Positions 1 through 9,047 of a DNA stretch of 64,000 nt are shown in pieces. Within the stretch, counting starts at the first letter, position 1. Each line of letters begins with the position of its first letter. The DNA is from CADCVW01 sp964251385 (GTDB lineage Bacteria; Pseudomonadota; Alphaproteobacteria; Sphingomonadales; Sphingomonadaceae), in contig CAXUJK010000001.1 in assembly GCA_964251385.1 (NCBI GenBank), forward strand, positions 62,001 through 126,000. The letters are read 5' to 3'. The notes beneath the pieces were generated by a model. It had not been told where the DNA came from, did no database searches, and worked only from the letters and a program-made list of their open reading frames with translations. The position numbers were made by a program, and so were the translations under genes.

Positions 1-344
1 TAGCCGGCATCGGTGGCGAGCACCTCGGGTGCCCAGGTGAAGCCCGACTTGGCCCAGGCCGGCAGCGTCGGCATCGCGTCGTAAAGCTGCTTCGGGTTCT
101 TTTCGTCCTTGACCATTCGCCACGTCACGAGATCGGTCGACGCCGCCATCGGCACGTTCCTGCCGGCGCTCGTGGTCGAATAGCCCAGGAAGTGCTTGCC
201 GACCTGAAGCACGAACGGATCCGGAAAATTCTCCTGCAACACTGGTACGAACAGATCGCCCGGTTCGGCCGCCGAAGCCGGTGCGGCGGCAAGACCGGCA
301 ACGCAGGCCGCCAGTCCCAATGCATTCCGAGGGAAGCTGAACAT
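1..344 (-). CDS. Secreted glycoside hydrolase family 43 protein, N-terminal part only
   Basis: The gene runs off the left edge of the window, so only about the first 114 codons are present. Residues 1-24 form a clear signal peptide ending in an ASA-A type cleavage site. A first propeller blade follows with the motif FPDPFVL, in which the Asp is expected to be the GH43 catalytic base, and then a WAPEV motif typical of GH43 arabinanases and xylosidases. The enzyme would be exported and cleave arabinan- or xylan-like glycans outside the cytoplasm. It heads the carbohydrate cluster that continues to 10.1 kb. The exact substrate cannot be told from this fragment. Confidence 0.8.
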   Translation of the reverse strand, partial: MFSFPRNALGLAACVAGLAAAPASAAEPGDLFVPVLQENFPDPFVLQVGKHFLGYSTTSAGRNVPMAASTDLVTWRMVKDEKNPKQLYDAMPTLPAWAKSGFTWAPEVLATDAG

Positions 345-463
345 TAAGAAACTCCACTGTTTCCATTGGCGGCGACGTTGTTGTCCGTTGTACCGGTCAC
401 CCACTTATCATATCAATCGCGCGAACGATGGAGCCGGTCAACGGGCCCGCGACGGGTAATGGG

Positions 464-1591
464 ATGCGCGGCACCATAGTGGGAGCGATGGCCTTGGCAG
501 CGACGATCGCACAGCCTGCGGGAGCAGCCGTCTCCCGCACCCCATTCGGCGTCTTGCCCGACGGAACGCGGGTCGAGGCGATCACGCTGACCAACGCGCG
601 CGGCCTGAAGGCGACGGTCATCACCTACGGCGCGGCGCTCCAGTCGATGATGGTCCGGGGTCGCGACGGCAGCGTCGCGGACGTGACGCTCGGCTACCCC
701 ACGCTTGACGGCTACCTGGCTAAATCCGAATATTTCGGCGCAACGGTCGGCCGCGTCGCCAACCGCATCGCGCAGGGCCGGTTCGTGCTCGACGGGCGAA
801 CGTACCAGACGCCCGTCAACAACGGGGTGAACGCGCTGCATGGCGGGACCAAGGGTTTCGACAAGAACGTTTGGCATGTCGTGGCGGTTCAGGACGGCGC
901 GCGGCCGGGCGTCACGCTCGGGCTCGTCAGCCCCGACGGCGATCAGGGCTACCCGGGCACGCTGACCGTGCAGGCCGAATACGTGCTCGAACCCGACGCG
1001 ATCTCGGTCGAATACACCGCGACGACCGATCGCCCGACCGTCGTCAACCTGTCCAACCACGCCTATTGGAACTTGGCGGGCGAGGGGGCCCCCGAAGGCG
1101 CGATGGGGCATGTGCTCACCATCCCTGCCGACTTCTACTTAGCCACCGACTCCGGCGCGATCCCGACTGGCGCGTTCCAGCCGGTCGGAGGCACGGTGTT
1201 CGACTTCCGGCGTCCGACGTCGGTCGGCGCGCGCGTCCGCACCGCGGGCGATCCGCAGATCCTCTACGGCAAGGGGTATGATCACAACTGGGTCGTCGGG
1301 CGCGCCGTGTCGCGAACCCCCCGCCTGCTCGCGCGCGTCGCCGAACCGGGTTCGGGCCGCGTGCTCGAAGTGCTGTCGAACCAGCCGGGCATTCAGTTCT
1401 ATTCGGGCAATTTCCTCGATGCCACCGTCGTCGGCAAGTCGGGCCGCCTGTACCGCCAGGGCGACGCGGTGGTGCTGGAGCCGCAGATGTTTCCGGACAC
1501 GCCAAACCGGCCCGAGTTCGGGTCGGTGCGGCTCGATCCCGGCCAGACCTACCGCAACCTGATCGTCTTCCGCTTCTCGACCGCGCGCTGA
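464..1591 (+). CDS. galM: Aldose 1-epimerase (mutarotase), exported
   Basis: This is a GalM-family mutarotase that interconverts alpha and beta anomers of aldoses. I chose the ATG at 464 because it opens a signal peptide (MRGTIVGAMALAATIAQPAGAA); an in-frame ATG at 428 would only add a hydrophilic leader. Family marks include NRIAQGRF, the LHGG loop, the NHAYWNL catalytic-His segment and the late EPQMFPD motif. The length of 375 residues is normal. It is transcribed away from the adjacent secreted GH43 gene, which fits processing of sugars released in the periplasm. The epimerase call is secure; the periplasmic location is inferred from the leader. Confidence 0.9.
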   Translation: MRGTIVGAMALAATIAQPAGAAVSRTPFGVLPDGTRVEAITLTNARGLKATVITYGAALQSMMVRGRDGSVADVTLGYPTLDGYLAKSEYFGATVGRVANRIAQGRFVLDGRTYQTPVNNGVNALHGGTKGFDKNVWHVVAVQDGARPGVTLGLVSPDGDQGYPGTLTVQAEYVLEPDAISVEYTATTDRPTVVNLSNHAYWNLAGEGAPEGAMGHVLTIPADFYLATDSGAIPTGAFQPVGGTVFDFRRPTSVGARVRTAGDPQILYGKGYDHNWVVGRAVSRTPRLLARVAEPGSGRVLEVLSNQPGIQFYSGNFLDATVVGKSGRLYRQGDAVVLEPQMFPDTPNRPEFGSVRLDPGQTYRNLIVFRFSTAR

Positions 1592-1647
1592 CGGGACCTG
1601 TCGAGCTTCGACGAGCTCAGCCACGTCGGTGTCGGGCGCTCCGGGTA

Positions 1648-2370
1648 CTACCCCGCCCGTTCCGCATCCGAGATCAGCACCGTCACGTCGTCGATGATCG
1701 CCGCCATCGCCGCGTAGGCGTCCGCGGCATGGCCCGCTTCGATTGCGGTCAGGACGGCGCGATGCGCGGGCAGGCTGGCCGTCCTGCCGACGAAGCGGTT
1801 GGTGAAGCGGATGGAGGTGCGCAGCGCGGTCGCCACGACATCCTGAAACTGGACGTAGAACGGGTTGGCCGACGCGCGCAGCACGGCCATGTGGAACGCG
1901 ATGTCGGCGTCGAGCGGATCGTCCGCCCCGGTCTCCGCCGCTTCCATCCGCGCGTACCCCGCCGCGATCGCCTGGACGGCCGCGGCGTCGACGGCGCGCG
2001 CGGCCAGTGCCGCCGCGGCGGGTTCGATCGCGATGCGCAGTTCGCTGAACTGACGCAGCAGGTCGAGCGAGAATTTACGTTCGAGCAACCAGCGCAGCAC
2101 GTCCGGGTCGAACAGGTTCCATGACGACGCGGGCTGCACCACCGTCCCGGTACGCGGGCGCGCGGTCAACAGGCCCTTGGCGGTGAGCATCTTGACCGCC
2201 TCGCGCGTCACCGACCGGCTGACCGCGTGCTCGCTCGCCAAGGCCGCTTCGGTGGGAAAGCGCCGCCCCTCGTACCCGCCCGTGACGATCGTCCGTCCCA
2301 GCGCGTCCAGCATCGCGTAGGTCAGGTTGCGCGCCGGGGCCGCTGCCGTGATCCCATAGCCGTCCGCCAT
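1648..2370 (-). CDS. FadR-subfamily GntR transcriptional regulator
   Basis: The protein has 240 residues. The N-terminal winged helix (about 15-80) carries the GntR pattern FPTEAALASEHAVSRSVTREA and the wing sequence TARPRTGT. The C-terminal all-helical FCD domain (about 90-230) contains the usual ligand/metal positions in DIAFHMAVLRAS and an AHRAVLTAI helix. A strong AGGAGG lies 5 bases before the ATG. Members of this family often bind sugar acids or related metabolites and repress neighbouring catabolic genes, so it is the likely local regulator of the surrounding hydrolase and transporter genes. The ligand and operators are unknown. Confidence 0.88.
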   Translation of the reverse strand: MADGYGITAAAPARNLTYAMLDALGRTIVTGGYEGRRFPTEAALASEHAVSRSVTREAVKMLTAKGLLTARPRTGTVVQPASSWNLFDPDVLRWLLERKFSLDLLRQFSELRIAIEPAAAALAARAVDAAAVQAIAAGYARMEAAETGADDPLDADIAFHMAVLRASANPFYVQFQDVVATALRTSIRFTNRFVGRTASLPAHRAVLTAIEAGHAADAYAAMAAIIDDVTVLISDAERAG

Positions 2371-2469
2371 CGTCGCCCTCCTTCGCCGCTGGACAAGCCC
2401 CTTCGATTATCTAATTGGTTTTCCGCAGGCGCGGCAATCCTGATCGCGCTCTACGCCACCAACTGGTGA

Positions 2470-3282
2470 TCACGCGGTCGGCTGCAGCAAACCTTCGATA
2501 ACGTGATGCTGGATCACGGGCGAAAGCGTGTCCGTGACGCGGCAGGTGAGGTGTTCGCGGACCTGCGCGGGGAGGCCCGCGAAGTAGCCGGCGGTGACCT
2601 GCAGATCGTGATGGCCCGCGTTGCCGCCGTCCGGCGCGTCAACGCCGACGACCAGCACCGGGCGCGCGGTCCGCGACCGGTTGGCGGTGCCGCGGTGGAT
2701 GGTCAGCGCGGACCTCGCCGACATGTCGCCTCGCTTCGGCATCTTGCGCTGCATGCGCGCTTCGTAGCGCGGCCACGTGTCGCGCGCGGCGAACATGGCG
2801 GCGTCGCCCAGGTCGTCCCACTGCGTGCCGGGCGCGATCTCGAACGGGCCCATGTCTTCGCGCGTGTCGACCGCGGTCAGGTTGAACGCGATCGAGTTGA
2901 GCCGCCGCCCGATCCGCGTCGCGTCCGGCGCGGCGAAGTCGCGGTGCCACGGCTGGTCGGCGGCACCCGGAAAGGGAATGTCGAACCCGACCTCGACGAT
3001 CTTGTAGTCCGGTCCCAGCACGCTTGTAGCAACGGACACGAACCACGGGTGCGTCGCGATGTCGACGAAGCCGCGGATGCGTTCGGGCTGCACCTCGACG
3101 TAGAAGCGCTGCGGCCCGCGCGGCAGCGCGCCGCCGGGCGTGGCCTGCGCCTCGGCGAACAGCGTCTCGATGTCCTCGCGCAGCGCGTCGGTCCACTCCG
3201 CCGTGAACGCGCCCGGCAAGGCGATGATGCCGTCGCCGTACAGCCCGCCCATGATCGCCGCGACATCGTAACTTCGGTCCAT
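2470..3282 (-). CDS. Phytanoyl-CoA dioxygenase (PhyH) family Fe(II)/2-oxoglutarate oxygenase
   Basis: The protein has 270 residues. The iron-binding facial triad is visible as His113-x-Asp115 (in WHRDF) and a distal His196 (IHRGTANRS), followed by an Arg in the RPVL strand that would hold 2-oxoglutarate. There is no signal peptide, so it is cytoplasmic. PhyH-like enzymes hydroxylate diverse small molecules, and the substrate cannot be deduced here. It lies between the GntR regulator and the cytoplasmic GH43 gene, with divergent starts only 51 bases apart, which suggests shared control with sugar catabolism. An oxygenase within a polysaccharide-use cluster is unusual. Confidence 0.8.
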   Translation of the reverse strand: MDRSYDVAAIMGGLYGDGIIALPGAFTAEWTDALREDIETLFAEAQATPGGALPRGPQRFYVEVQPERIRGFVDIATHPWFVSVATSVLGPDYKIVEVGFDIPFPGAADQPWHRDFAAPDATRIGRRLNSIAFNLTAVDTREDMGPFEIAPGTQWDDLGDAAMFAARDTWPRYEARMQRKMPKRGDMSARSALTIHRGTANRSRTARPVLVVGVDAPDGGNAGHHDLQVTAGYFAGLPAQVREHLTCRVTDTLSPVIQHHVIEGLLQPTA

Positions 3283-3333
3283 TTGTCTGTTTTATCAGCT
3301 TTTCGCGGGTTTGCGAGACGGGTAGGCCGGGGC

Positions 3334-4686
3334 ATGCCGCAGGCCTCGAAGATCGAAATCGAAGCGCGGGCTGACGGTGCCGCGAGGACGTTCGTCGTTC
3401 GCGAAGGCACGACGACGCGGACCTACCATCTGCCGGGTGCGGGGCAGAGCGACTATCTCGACTTCTTCGCCGCCGCCACGCGCGATCTCGGCACGCGCGC
3501 GCCCCGCAACCGCGAGCCCCATGCCGTGCCGCCCGCGAGTCCGGCGCACCGGCCGCTGCTCACGGAGGCGCTGACGCCCGACATCCTCTACGGCTACGGC
3601 GATCCGGCGGTGCTGTGGGTGCCCGACGAGCGCGCTTGGTACATGGTGGTCACGTCCAACGACGCCCCGGACGCGTTCCCGATCTGCCGGTCGCGCGATC
3701 TTGTCGCATGGGAACAGGTCGGGTTCGTGTTTCCCCGCGGACGGACGCCCGCCTGGGCTCAGGTCGGCGCGGACGTCAGCGACTTCTGGGCGCCCGAACT
3801 GCACCGCGTCGGCGACGACTACCTCGTCTGCTTCTCCGCCCGCGAACCCGATCGGTCGCTGTCGATCGGCGTCGCGAGCAGCCCGAGCCCGCAAGGCCCG
3901 TTCGCATGCGTGCCGACGCCGCTGCTGCGCGGCGGAGTCATCGACGCGCACGTCTTCGTGGAAGCCGACGGCGGCGTGCTGCTGTTATGGAAGGAAGACA
4001 GCAACGGAATCTGGCCCCGGCTGCTGGCGGCGATGTTCGTGGACGATCCGGGACTGGCCGACGCACTGCTCGACGCGCCGGCCGACCGCCGCACCGCCGC
4101 GCTGACCGCCGCGATGTGGCCCTGGGCGGCCGAGCGCCCGGCCATGGAACAATTCTTCATCCTGCAGCCGCTGATCGAGGCGGTGGTCGAGCATTACGCC
4201 ACCGTCCGCACCCGCCTGCAGGAACTGGGCACTCCCGATGCCGCGCGCCTTCTCACGGCAATGCACACGCGGATCAAGGCGCAGCGGCTCGACCCACAAA
4301 GGCTAACGCTGATCGGCGAACCGACCGTCATTCTCGTCAACGACCAGGATTGGGAAGGCCATCTCGTCGAAGGCCCCTGGCTGACCGAGCAGGACGGCCG
4401 CTTCTATCTCTTCTATGCCGGCAACGACTTCTCGACGGACGAATACGGCATCGGCGTCGCGGTCGCGGACGATCCGCTCGGGCCGTACCGCAAGCCGTCC
4501 GCCCCGCTGCTGCGCTCGGACGCGGCCTGGTCAGGACCCGGCCACCCTTCGGTCGCGTCGGGGCCGGACGGCCCGCCGCAACTCTTCTACCACGCGTTCG
4601 TGCCGGGCGAGGCGGGCTACAAGAAGTTCCGCGCGCTACTGACCGCGAAGCTGTCGTTCGGCACCGACGACGTGAAGCTGATCTAG
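3334..4686 (+). CDS. Glycoside hydrolase family 43 protein, cytoplasmic, with a helical insertion
   Basis: The protein has 450 residues and no signal peptide. The start is the ATG at 3334, where GH43-like sequence begins; the frame stays open upstream only antisense to the dioxygenase gene. Propeller motifs include GYGDPAVLW (candidate catalytic base Asp), DFWAPELH, GGVIDAHVF and VEGPWL (candidate acid Glu). Residues about 229-322 form a long Ala/Leu-rich helical stretch that interrupts the propeller and is not a standard GH43 element. It ends tail-to-tail with the GH5-like gene, overlapping by 4 bases. It probably removes arabinose or xylose units from imported oligosaccharides. Confidence 0.82.
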   Translation: MPQASKIEIEARADGAARTFVVREGTTTRTYHLPGAGQSDYLDFFAAATRDLGTRAPRNREPHAVPPASPAHRPLLTEALTPDILYGYGDPAVLWVPDERAWYMVVTSNDAPDAFPICRSRDLVAWEQVGFVFPRGRTPAWAQVGADVSDFWAPELHRVGDDYLVCFSAREPDRSLSIGVASSPSPQGPFACVPTPLLRGGVIDAHVFVEADGGVLLLWKEDSNGIWPRLLAAMFVDDPGLADALLDAPADRRTAALTAAMWPWAAERPAMEQFFILQPLIEAVVEHYATVRTRLQELGTPDAARLLTAMHTRIKAQRLDPQRLTLIGEPTVILVNDQDWEGHLVEGPWLTEQDGRFYLFYAGNDFSTDEYGIGVAVADDPLGPYRKPSAPLLRSDAAWSGPGHPSVASGPDGPPQLFYHAFVPGEAGYKKFRALLTAKLSFGTDDVKLI

Positions 4687-5849
4687 GCTGAGGCGGAGGC
4701 GTGCACGCGCCCCGTGATCCGCTTCAGGAACGCGACTTCCTGCGCCGAATGCGGGCTGCCGTCGGCATGCAGCACGTCATGGAACCAAGGCTCCGACTTC
4801 TTCGGCTTCTTGACGGGCTTCCACGGCAGATGCGTCTGTGTGCGGCCGAGCACCAGGCCCCAGCAGAACGTGCCGACGCGCTGTTCCTTGGCGACGGGCA
4901 GGATCGCCTCGAACGTGGAGCCCGTCGGACGCGCCATGTACTCGGTGCACAGGATCGGGCGGCCATAGCCTTTCAGCCAGCGCACCCGCTGCCGAAAGCT
5001 GTTCGCTTTCCCGTAATTGTGGAACGAAACGACGTCGGAATTCGCGATCTGAAGCTGCTGGAGCGGGCTTAGCAATTCGTGGGCGGACCAGTCGCCCAGC
5101 CAGATGCCGCTCGTCAAAGGCTGCGTGGGTCCACAATCGCGCGCCCACGCGAACGCCTCGACGAGCACCGGCGCGACGAGCGAAGCCTTGGCCGCGAGGA
5201 TCGCGGGCTTGCACTTGTCGACCTGCGGGCCGTTGTCGGGTTCGTTCCAGATATCCCAAGCCAGGACCCGCGGGTCCTCGCGAAAATGCGTGACGATGTC
5301 CGATACATAGGCCTGCAGCCGCCAGTGCTGGGACTGGTCGGCGAGCACCGACATTCCGGGCGACTGCACCCAGCCCGAATTGTGCACGCCGGGCGCGGGG
5401 TTCGGTTGCGGGCCGAGCGCCGGCTCCGGATGCCAGCAGCTGTCGAACAGGACCAGCATCGTCCGGATGCCATGCTTGTCCGCGACGCTGAGATACTGGT
5501 CGATGCGCGACACGAACCCCTTGGGGTCCTCCAGCCACAACAGGTCGTGCAGGTACACGCGCGCGGCATTCATGCCCAGCTCCGCCGCCCAGCCGAGCTC
5601 GCGGTCGATCGTCTCGAGGTCGAACGTGGCTTCCTGCCAGAACTCGAGCTGGTTGATCGCGTAGGACGGCGTGAAATTGCACCCGACCTGCCACGGCAGC
5701 GCGGCGTACCACGCGCGCGCGGACTCGACCGTCCACTTACGGTCGTCGGTCGAATTTTCGGCAACGATCGTGGCGCGGGCGCGGCCGGGTAGCTCGCTGC
5801 GCAAATAGGCTTCGTTGGAGCGGGCGACGTGACGGGGGAGAAAGGACAT
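4683..5849 (-). CDS. GH5-like (cellulase-fold, clan A) glycoside hydrolase, cytoplasmic
   Basis: The protein has 388 residues. The start at 5849 is preceded by GGAAG about 10 bases upstream. It is a TIM-barrel hydrolase with the acid/base Glu203 in WNEPD and the probable nucleophile Glu303 in CTEYMARP. His and Trp residues line the end of the barrel (FHNYG, FCWGLV). No signal peptide is seen, so it should act on oligosaccharides brought in by the adjacent ABC importer. Similar proteins are usually labelled cellulase or 1,4-beta-xylanase without biochemical proof; the linkage cut is not known. Confidence 0.78.
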   Translation of the reverse strand: MSFLPRHVARSNEAYLRSELPGRARATIVAENSTDDRKWTVESARAWYAALPWQVGCNFTPSYAINQLEFWQEATFDLETIDRELGWAAELGMNAARVYLHDLLWLEDPKGFVSRIDQYLSVADKHGIRTMLVLFDSCWHPEPALGPQPNPAPGVHNSGWVQSPGMSVLADQSQHWRLQAYVSDIVTHFREDPRVLAWDIWNEPDNGPQVDKCKPAILAAKASLVAPVLVEAFAWARDCGPTQPLTSGIWLGDWSAHELLSPLQQLQIANSDVVSFHNYGKANSFRQRVRWLKGYGRPILCTEYMARPTGSTFEAILPVAKEQRVGTFCWGLVLGRTQTHLPWKPVKKPKKSEPWFHDVLHADGSPHSAQEVAFLKRITGRVHASASA

Positions 5850-5975
5850 GGACGCAAGACTTCCGGGGGCGTGTTGGCCAGCTCCGCGTGCCCCCGCACG
5901 GCAAAGCTCGCGAGCGCTCCTAGGCCCTTGCGGTGAATGCCCGATTACCGAAAGCACCTGTGCGAACGAATTGTA

Positions 5976-6003
5976 CGATTAATTGTTTTTGGGCCACGTT
6001 CAA
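5976..6003 (-). promoter_or_regulatory. Candidate promoter upstream of the GH5-like gene
   Basis: In an AT-rich patch between the substrate-binding protein and the GH5-like gene, the minus strand shows TTGAAC, a 16-base spacer and TAATCG. A near-palindrome, GAATTGTACGATTAATTG, sits across the -10 region (about 5969-5985) and could be an operator for the local GntR protein. The match to a -10 box is only partial, so this is tentative. Confidence 0.3.
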
Positions 6004-6029
6004 GCGCGATCGCGTCTAGCTCGGCCCTA

Positions 6030-7340
6030 TCAGCTAGTTTGGGCGAGCAGCTCGTTGACGCGGCGTTCGGCGTCGGCGAGCGCGCGGGCCGTCGACTTCT
6101 GCCCGTTGAAGGCGGCGGCGATCTCCTCGCCGACCAGCCCTTCGATCGCGTTCTGGCGCTGGATGGCGCCCGGCAACGGCCGGCCCGTCGCCGCGACGGG
6201 CGCGATGTTGGCGCGGTGCGGCAACGCCTTGAACGCGGCGCTGTCCACCACCGCCTGGAACGCGGGCAGGTGGCCGGTGCGCGCCCAGTCGAAGTTATGG
6301 TCGGCGACGTGGCGGAAGAAGCGCGCGATGGCGCGGCGCTGCTCGGGCGTGCGCGTCCGCCGCGGCACGACCCACGCGTGACCGCTGACGTAGCTCACGG
6401 CCGCGCCGAACAACTTCGGGTACGGGTACACGGTGTAGCTTCGGTACAGCGGGCGTCCCGGCGTGTTCGCCTCCGCCTCGAACTGGCCGATCATCCAAGT
6501 CCCGGTGGGGTAGATGCCGCCCTCGCCGGACATGAAGCTGCCGATTGCCGCGGGCGTGTCCTGGTTGCGCGTGCTCACGCCCGACGCGGTGATGTCGCGG
6601 AAGAAGTTGACGATCCGCGTCGCCTCCGGTGTGCGCAGCCTGATCGTTTTCGGCGTCGGAAACAGCACCGCATCCTGCGCCAGCAGGTAGGTGTAGAGGT
6701 TGCGCGCGGCATAGGCGTTGTCGCCGACCAGGCTCTGGATCAAATACGGCTTGCCGGTCGCTTGCGTGAACTGGCGCGCCTGGGCCTGCATCTCGGCAGG
6801 CGAGGTGGGGAGGACGGGCTTGCCGTCCTTCATCAGCCCGGCCTCGGCAAAGAGCTTCGTGTTGACGTGGAACAGCCCGCCATGCGTGTCGAACGGCAGC
6901 CCGTACAGCTTGCCCCCGATCGTCACCGCGCTCCGGCTCGCGGGCGTCAGCGCGTCCGGTGCGAGCCCCGCGGCGGCCAGATACGGCTCGACCGGTTCTA
7001 GCAGCCCTTCGGCGGCATAGTCCGAGATCACGCCCGTGTGCATGGTCACGAGGTCGGGCGGGTCCTTGGCCGCCATCTGCGCCGACAATTGCGGATAACC
7101 GGGCCAGGCGACGACGTTGCTGTCGACGCGTATGTCCGGGTTCTGTGCGTTGAACTTGTTGATGGTCGCGGTAATGATCCCGCACTCGCCCTCGACGGCG
7201 GACACGTCGGTCGCGGCACCGTACTGCGCGCCGCATTCGCCGAAGAAGCGCTGCAGGTAGATCTGCGCGCGATCGTCGCGGGCGACGCCGCCGGTGCAGC
7301 TCGCGAGGAGAACCGCGACGAGGGGCAGCAGCCGCTTCAT
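6030..7340 (-). CDS. ABC sugar importer, solute-binding lipoprotein
   Basis: The protein has 436 residues. Residues 1-15 form a lipoprotein signal with lipobox LLASC, making Cys15 the probable lipidated residue. The rest is a family 1 extracellular solute-binding fold, with GGKLYGLPFDTHGGLF and a GTWMIG segment typical of oligosaccharide binders. It is the last gene of the importer operon and overlaps the preceding permease by 4 bases. It would capture oligosaccharides in the periplasm and hand them to the two permeases. A sugar ABC importer is notable because sphingomonads commonly rely on TonB-dependent uptake and MFS transporters for glycans. Confidence 0.9.
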   Translation of the reverse strand: MKRLLPLVAVLLASCTGGVARDDRAQIYLQRFFGECGAQYGAATDVSAVEGECGIITATINKFNAQNPDIRVDSNVVAWPGYPQLSAQMAAKDPPDLVTMHTGVISDYAAEGLLEPVEPYLAAAGLAPDALTPASRSAVTIGGKLYGLPFDTHGGLFHVNTKLFAEAGLMKDGKPVLPTSPAEMQAQARQFTQATGKPYLIQSLVGDNAYAARNLYTYLLAQDAVLFPTPKTIRLRTPEATRIVNFFRDITASGVSTRNQDTPAAIGSFMSGEGGIYPTGTWMIGQFEAEANTPGRPLYRSYTVYPYPKLFGAAVSYVSGHAWVVPRRTRTPEQRRAIARFFRHVADHNFDWARTGHLPAFQAVVDSAAFKALPHRANIAPVAATGRPLPGAIQRQNAIEGLVGEEIAAAFNGQKSTARALADAERRVNELLAQTS

Positions 7341-8188
7341 CGTACCGCCGTGCCCGCCATCGCACCGACGATCTGCTTCTGGAAAAGTACGTAGACGATG
7401 AAGATCGGGATCGACGCGAACATCGCCTGCGCCATCAGGAAGCCGAGCCCGCTCGTCTGCGCGTAGTTCATCTGGCTGGAGGCGAGCCCGACCGTCAGCG
7501 TGTACATGTCCGACCGCGTCGCCGAGATGAGCGGCCACCAATAGCTGTTCCAGGAGGCGAGAAAGGTGAACACCCCGAGCGTCGCCTGCGCGGGCAAGGT
7601 CAACGGCAGCAGTACTTTCCAGAACAACCGGAAGCGAGACGCCCCGTCCAGCATCGCCGCCTCGTCCAGGTCCTTGGGGATAGCGCGGAAATACTGGGTC
7701 ATGAAGAAGACGCCGAACGGCCCCGCCAGACCGGGCAGGATCAGCCCGCCGTAGCTATTGTGCAGGCCGAAGTCCGCGAACAGCCGGTGCTGCGACAGGA
7801 TCACCGCCTGTTCGGGGATCGCGAGTCCTAGCAGCACGAACACGAACAGCGTGCGCCGAAATGGAAACTCCAATCGGGCGAAGCCGTAGCCGGCCAGGCT
7901 GCACAGAGCCAGGACGCCGAGCGTGGTGCCAGCCGACACGACCACGCTGTTGATCAGCCAGCGGAACACCTGGTTGCCCTGCAGGATCGAGACGTAATTC
8001 TCGAGCGTGTAGGGCGGCCGCAACGCGGCTCCGCTGTCGCCGACCAGCGACGCGTTCGCCTTGAGCGAGAGCAGCAGCGTCCAGACGAGCGGCGCCAGCA
8101 TCACGGCCGCCGCCAGCAGCAGCGCGACGATCACGAGCGGCGATCGCCGCGTGCCTATCGCGTTAGCGGCCACGCTCGGCCTCCCCAC
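7337..8188 (-). CDS. ABC sugar importer permease, MalG type
   Basis: The protein has 283 residues with six predicted membrane segments and the EAA loop EAAMLDGASRFRLFWKVLLP that docks on the ATPase. A GTG start at 8188 overlaps the upstream permease by 26 bases; a second in-frame GTG at 8173 would shorten this to 11, so the exact start is uncertain. It pairs with the MalF-type permease just upstream to form the membrane channel. Confidence 0.9.
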   Translation of the reverse strand: MGRPSVAANAIGTRRSPLVIVALLLAAAVMLAPLVWTLLLSLKANASLVGDSGAALRPPYTLENYVSILQGNQVFRWLINSVVVSAGTTLGVLALCSLAGYGFARLEFPFRRTLFVFVLLGLAIPEQAVILSQHRLFADFGLHNSYGGLILPGLAGPFGVFFMTQYFRAIPKDLDEAAMLDGASRFRLFWKVLLPLTLPAQATLGVFTFLASWNSYWWPLISATRSDMYTLTVGLASSQMNYAQTSGLGFLMAQAMFASIPIFIVYVLFQKQIVGAMAGTAVR

Positions 8189-9047
8189 GCATCGTGGTGG
8201 CGTACTGGGTCAGCGTGAGCAGCACGATCAACAGGAACAGGATTTCCGCCGCCGCGGTGGCGTAGCCAAGCTCCCAGCGGCCGAACGCGCCCTCGAAGAT
8301 GAACAGGACCATCGTGCGGGTCGACCCCGCGGGCCCGCCACCGGTGAGCAGCTGCGCCTGGCCGAAGATCTGCAGCTGCGCCGCCGTCTGCAGCATGATC
8401 ACGAGCACCACCGTGCGCCTCAGCGAAGGCAAGGTGACGCGCCGGAACGTGGTCCAACGGCTCGCCCCGTCTAGCGCGGCGGCTTCGTAGATGTCGCCGG
8501 GGATCTGCTGCAGCCCCGCGAGGAACAGCATCATCGGAAGGCCGATCGACCACCAGATCGTTGTCAGCGCGAGCGCCCAGAGCGACCATGTGGGGTGGCT
8601 GAGGAACGGGATCGGCTCCGCGCCGACACCCTGCGCGATCTCCCCCATCAGCCCCGCGTCCGGCGCGAGCACGAAGCGCCAGATCAGCGTGACGATCGTG
8701 ACGGACAACACCGACGAGGAGAAGAAGACGCCGCGAAAAACCGCCGCGCCGCGCGTCGCCCGGTTGAGCGCCAGCGCCAGCGCCAGCGAGATGATCGTCA
8801 GCAACGGCACGATCATCAGCGCCAGCGCGAACGTGTTCAACACGGAACGGATGAAATTGCTGTCGGAGAACAGGCGCGCGTAGTTGTCGAAGCCCACGAA
8901 CTTGCCGCCGCCGAACAGGTCGGCGCGAAAGAAGCTGAGCACGATGCCGCTGAGCAGCGGATAGACGAGCAGGCAGACGTAGAACAGCAGGAACGGCCCG
9001 ACGAACGCGTAACCCGCGAGCCGGGCGCTCCGCGGCGAGGCCGTCAC
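8163..9047 (-). CDS. ABC sugar importer permease, MalF type
   Basis: The protein has 294 residues with about six membrane segments. The EAA loop EAAALDGASRWTTFRRVTLP lies near residue 190 and contacts the ATP-binding subunit. The GTG start overlaps the stop codon of the ATPase gene (GTGA), which indicates translational coupling. The family fits uptake of di- or oligosaccharides; the specific sugar is inferred only from the neighbouring hydrolases. Confidence 0.9.
   Translation of the reverse strand: MTASPRSARLAGYAFVGPFLLFYVCLLVYPLLSGIVLSFFRADLFGGGKFVGFDNYARLFSDSNFIRSVLNTFALALMIVPLLTIISLALALALNRATRGAAVFRGVFFSSSVLSVTIVTLIWRFVLAPDAGLMGEIAQGVGAEPIPFLSHPTWSLWALALTTIWWSIGLPMMLFLAGLQQIPGDIYEAAALDGASRWTTFRRVTLPSLRRTVVLVIMLQTAAQLQIFGQAQLLTGGGPAGSTRTMVLFIFEGAFGRWELGYATAAAEILFLLIVLLTLTQYATTMRGEAERGR

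Noticed and set aside
1600..1621. Small inverted repeat GAGCT-N6-AGCTC between convergent galM and gntR
   Set aside because: The stem is only 5 bases and no T-run follows, so it is too weak to call a terminator.
2371..2469. GntR operator in the AT-rich stretch upstream of the regulator (ATTATCTAATTGG)
   Set aside because: Only a loose resemblance to the AT-rich patch near 5970 and no clear shared palindrome, so no operator is claimed.
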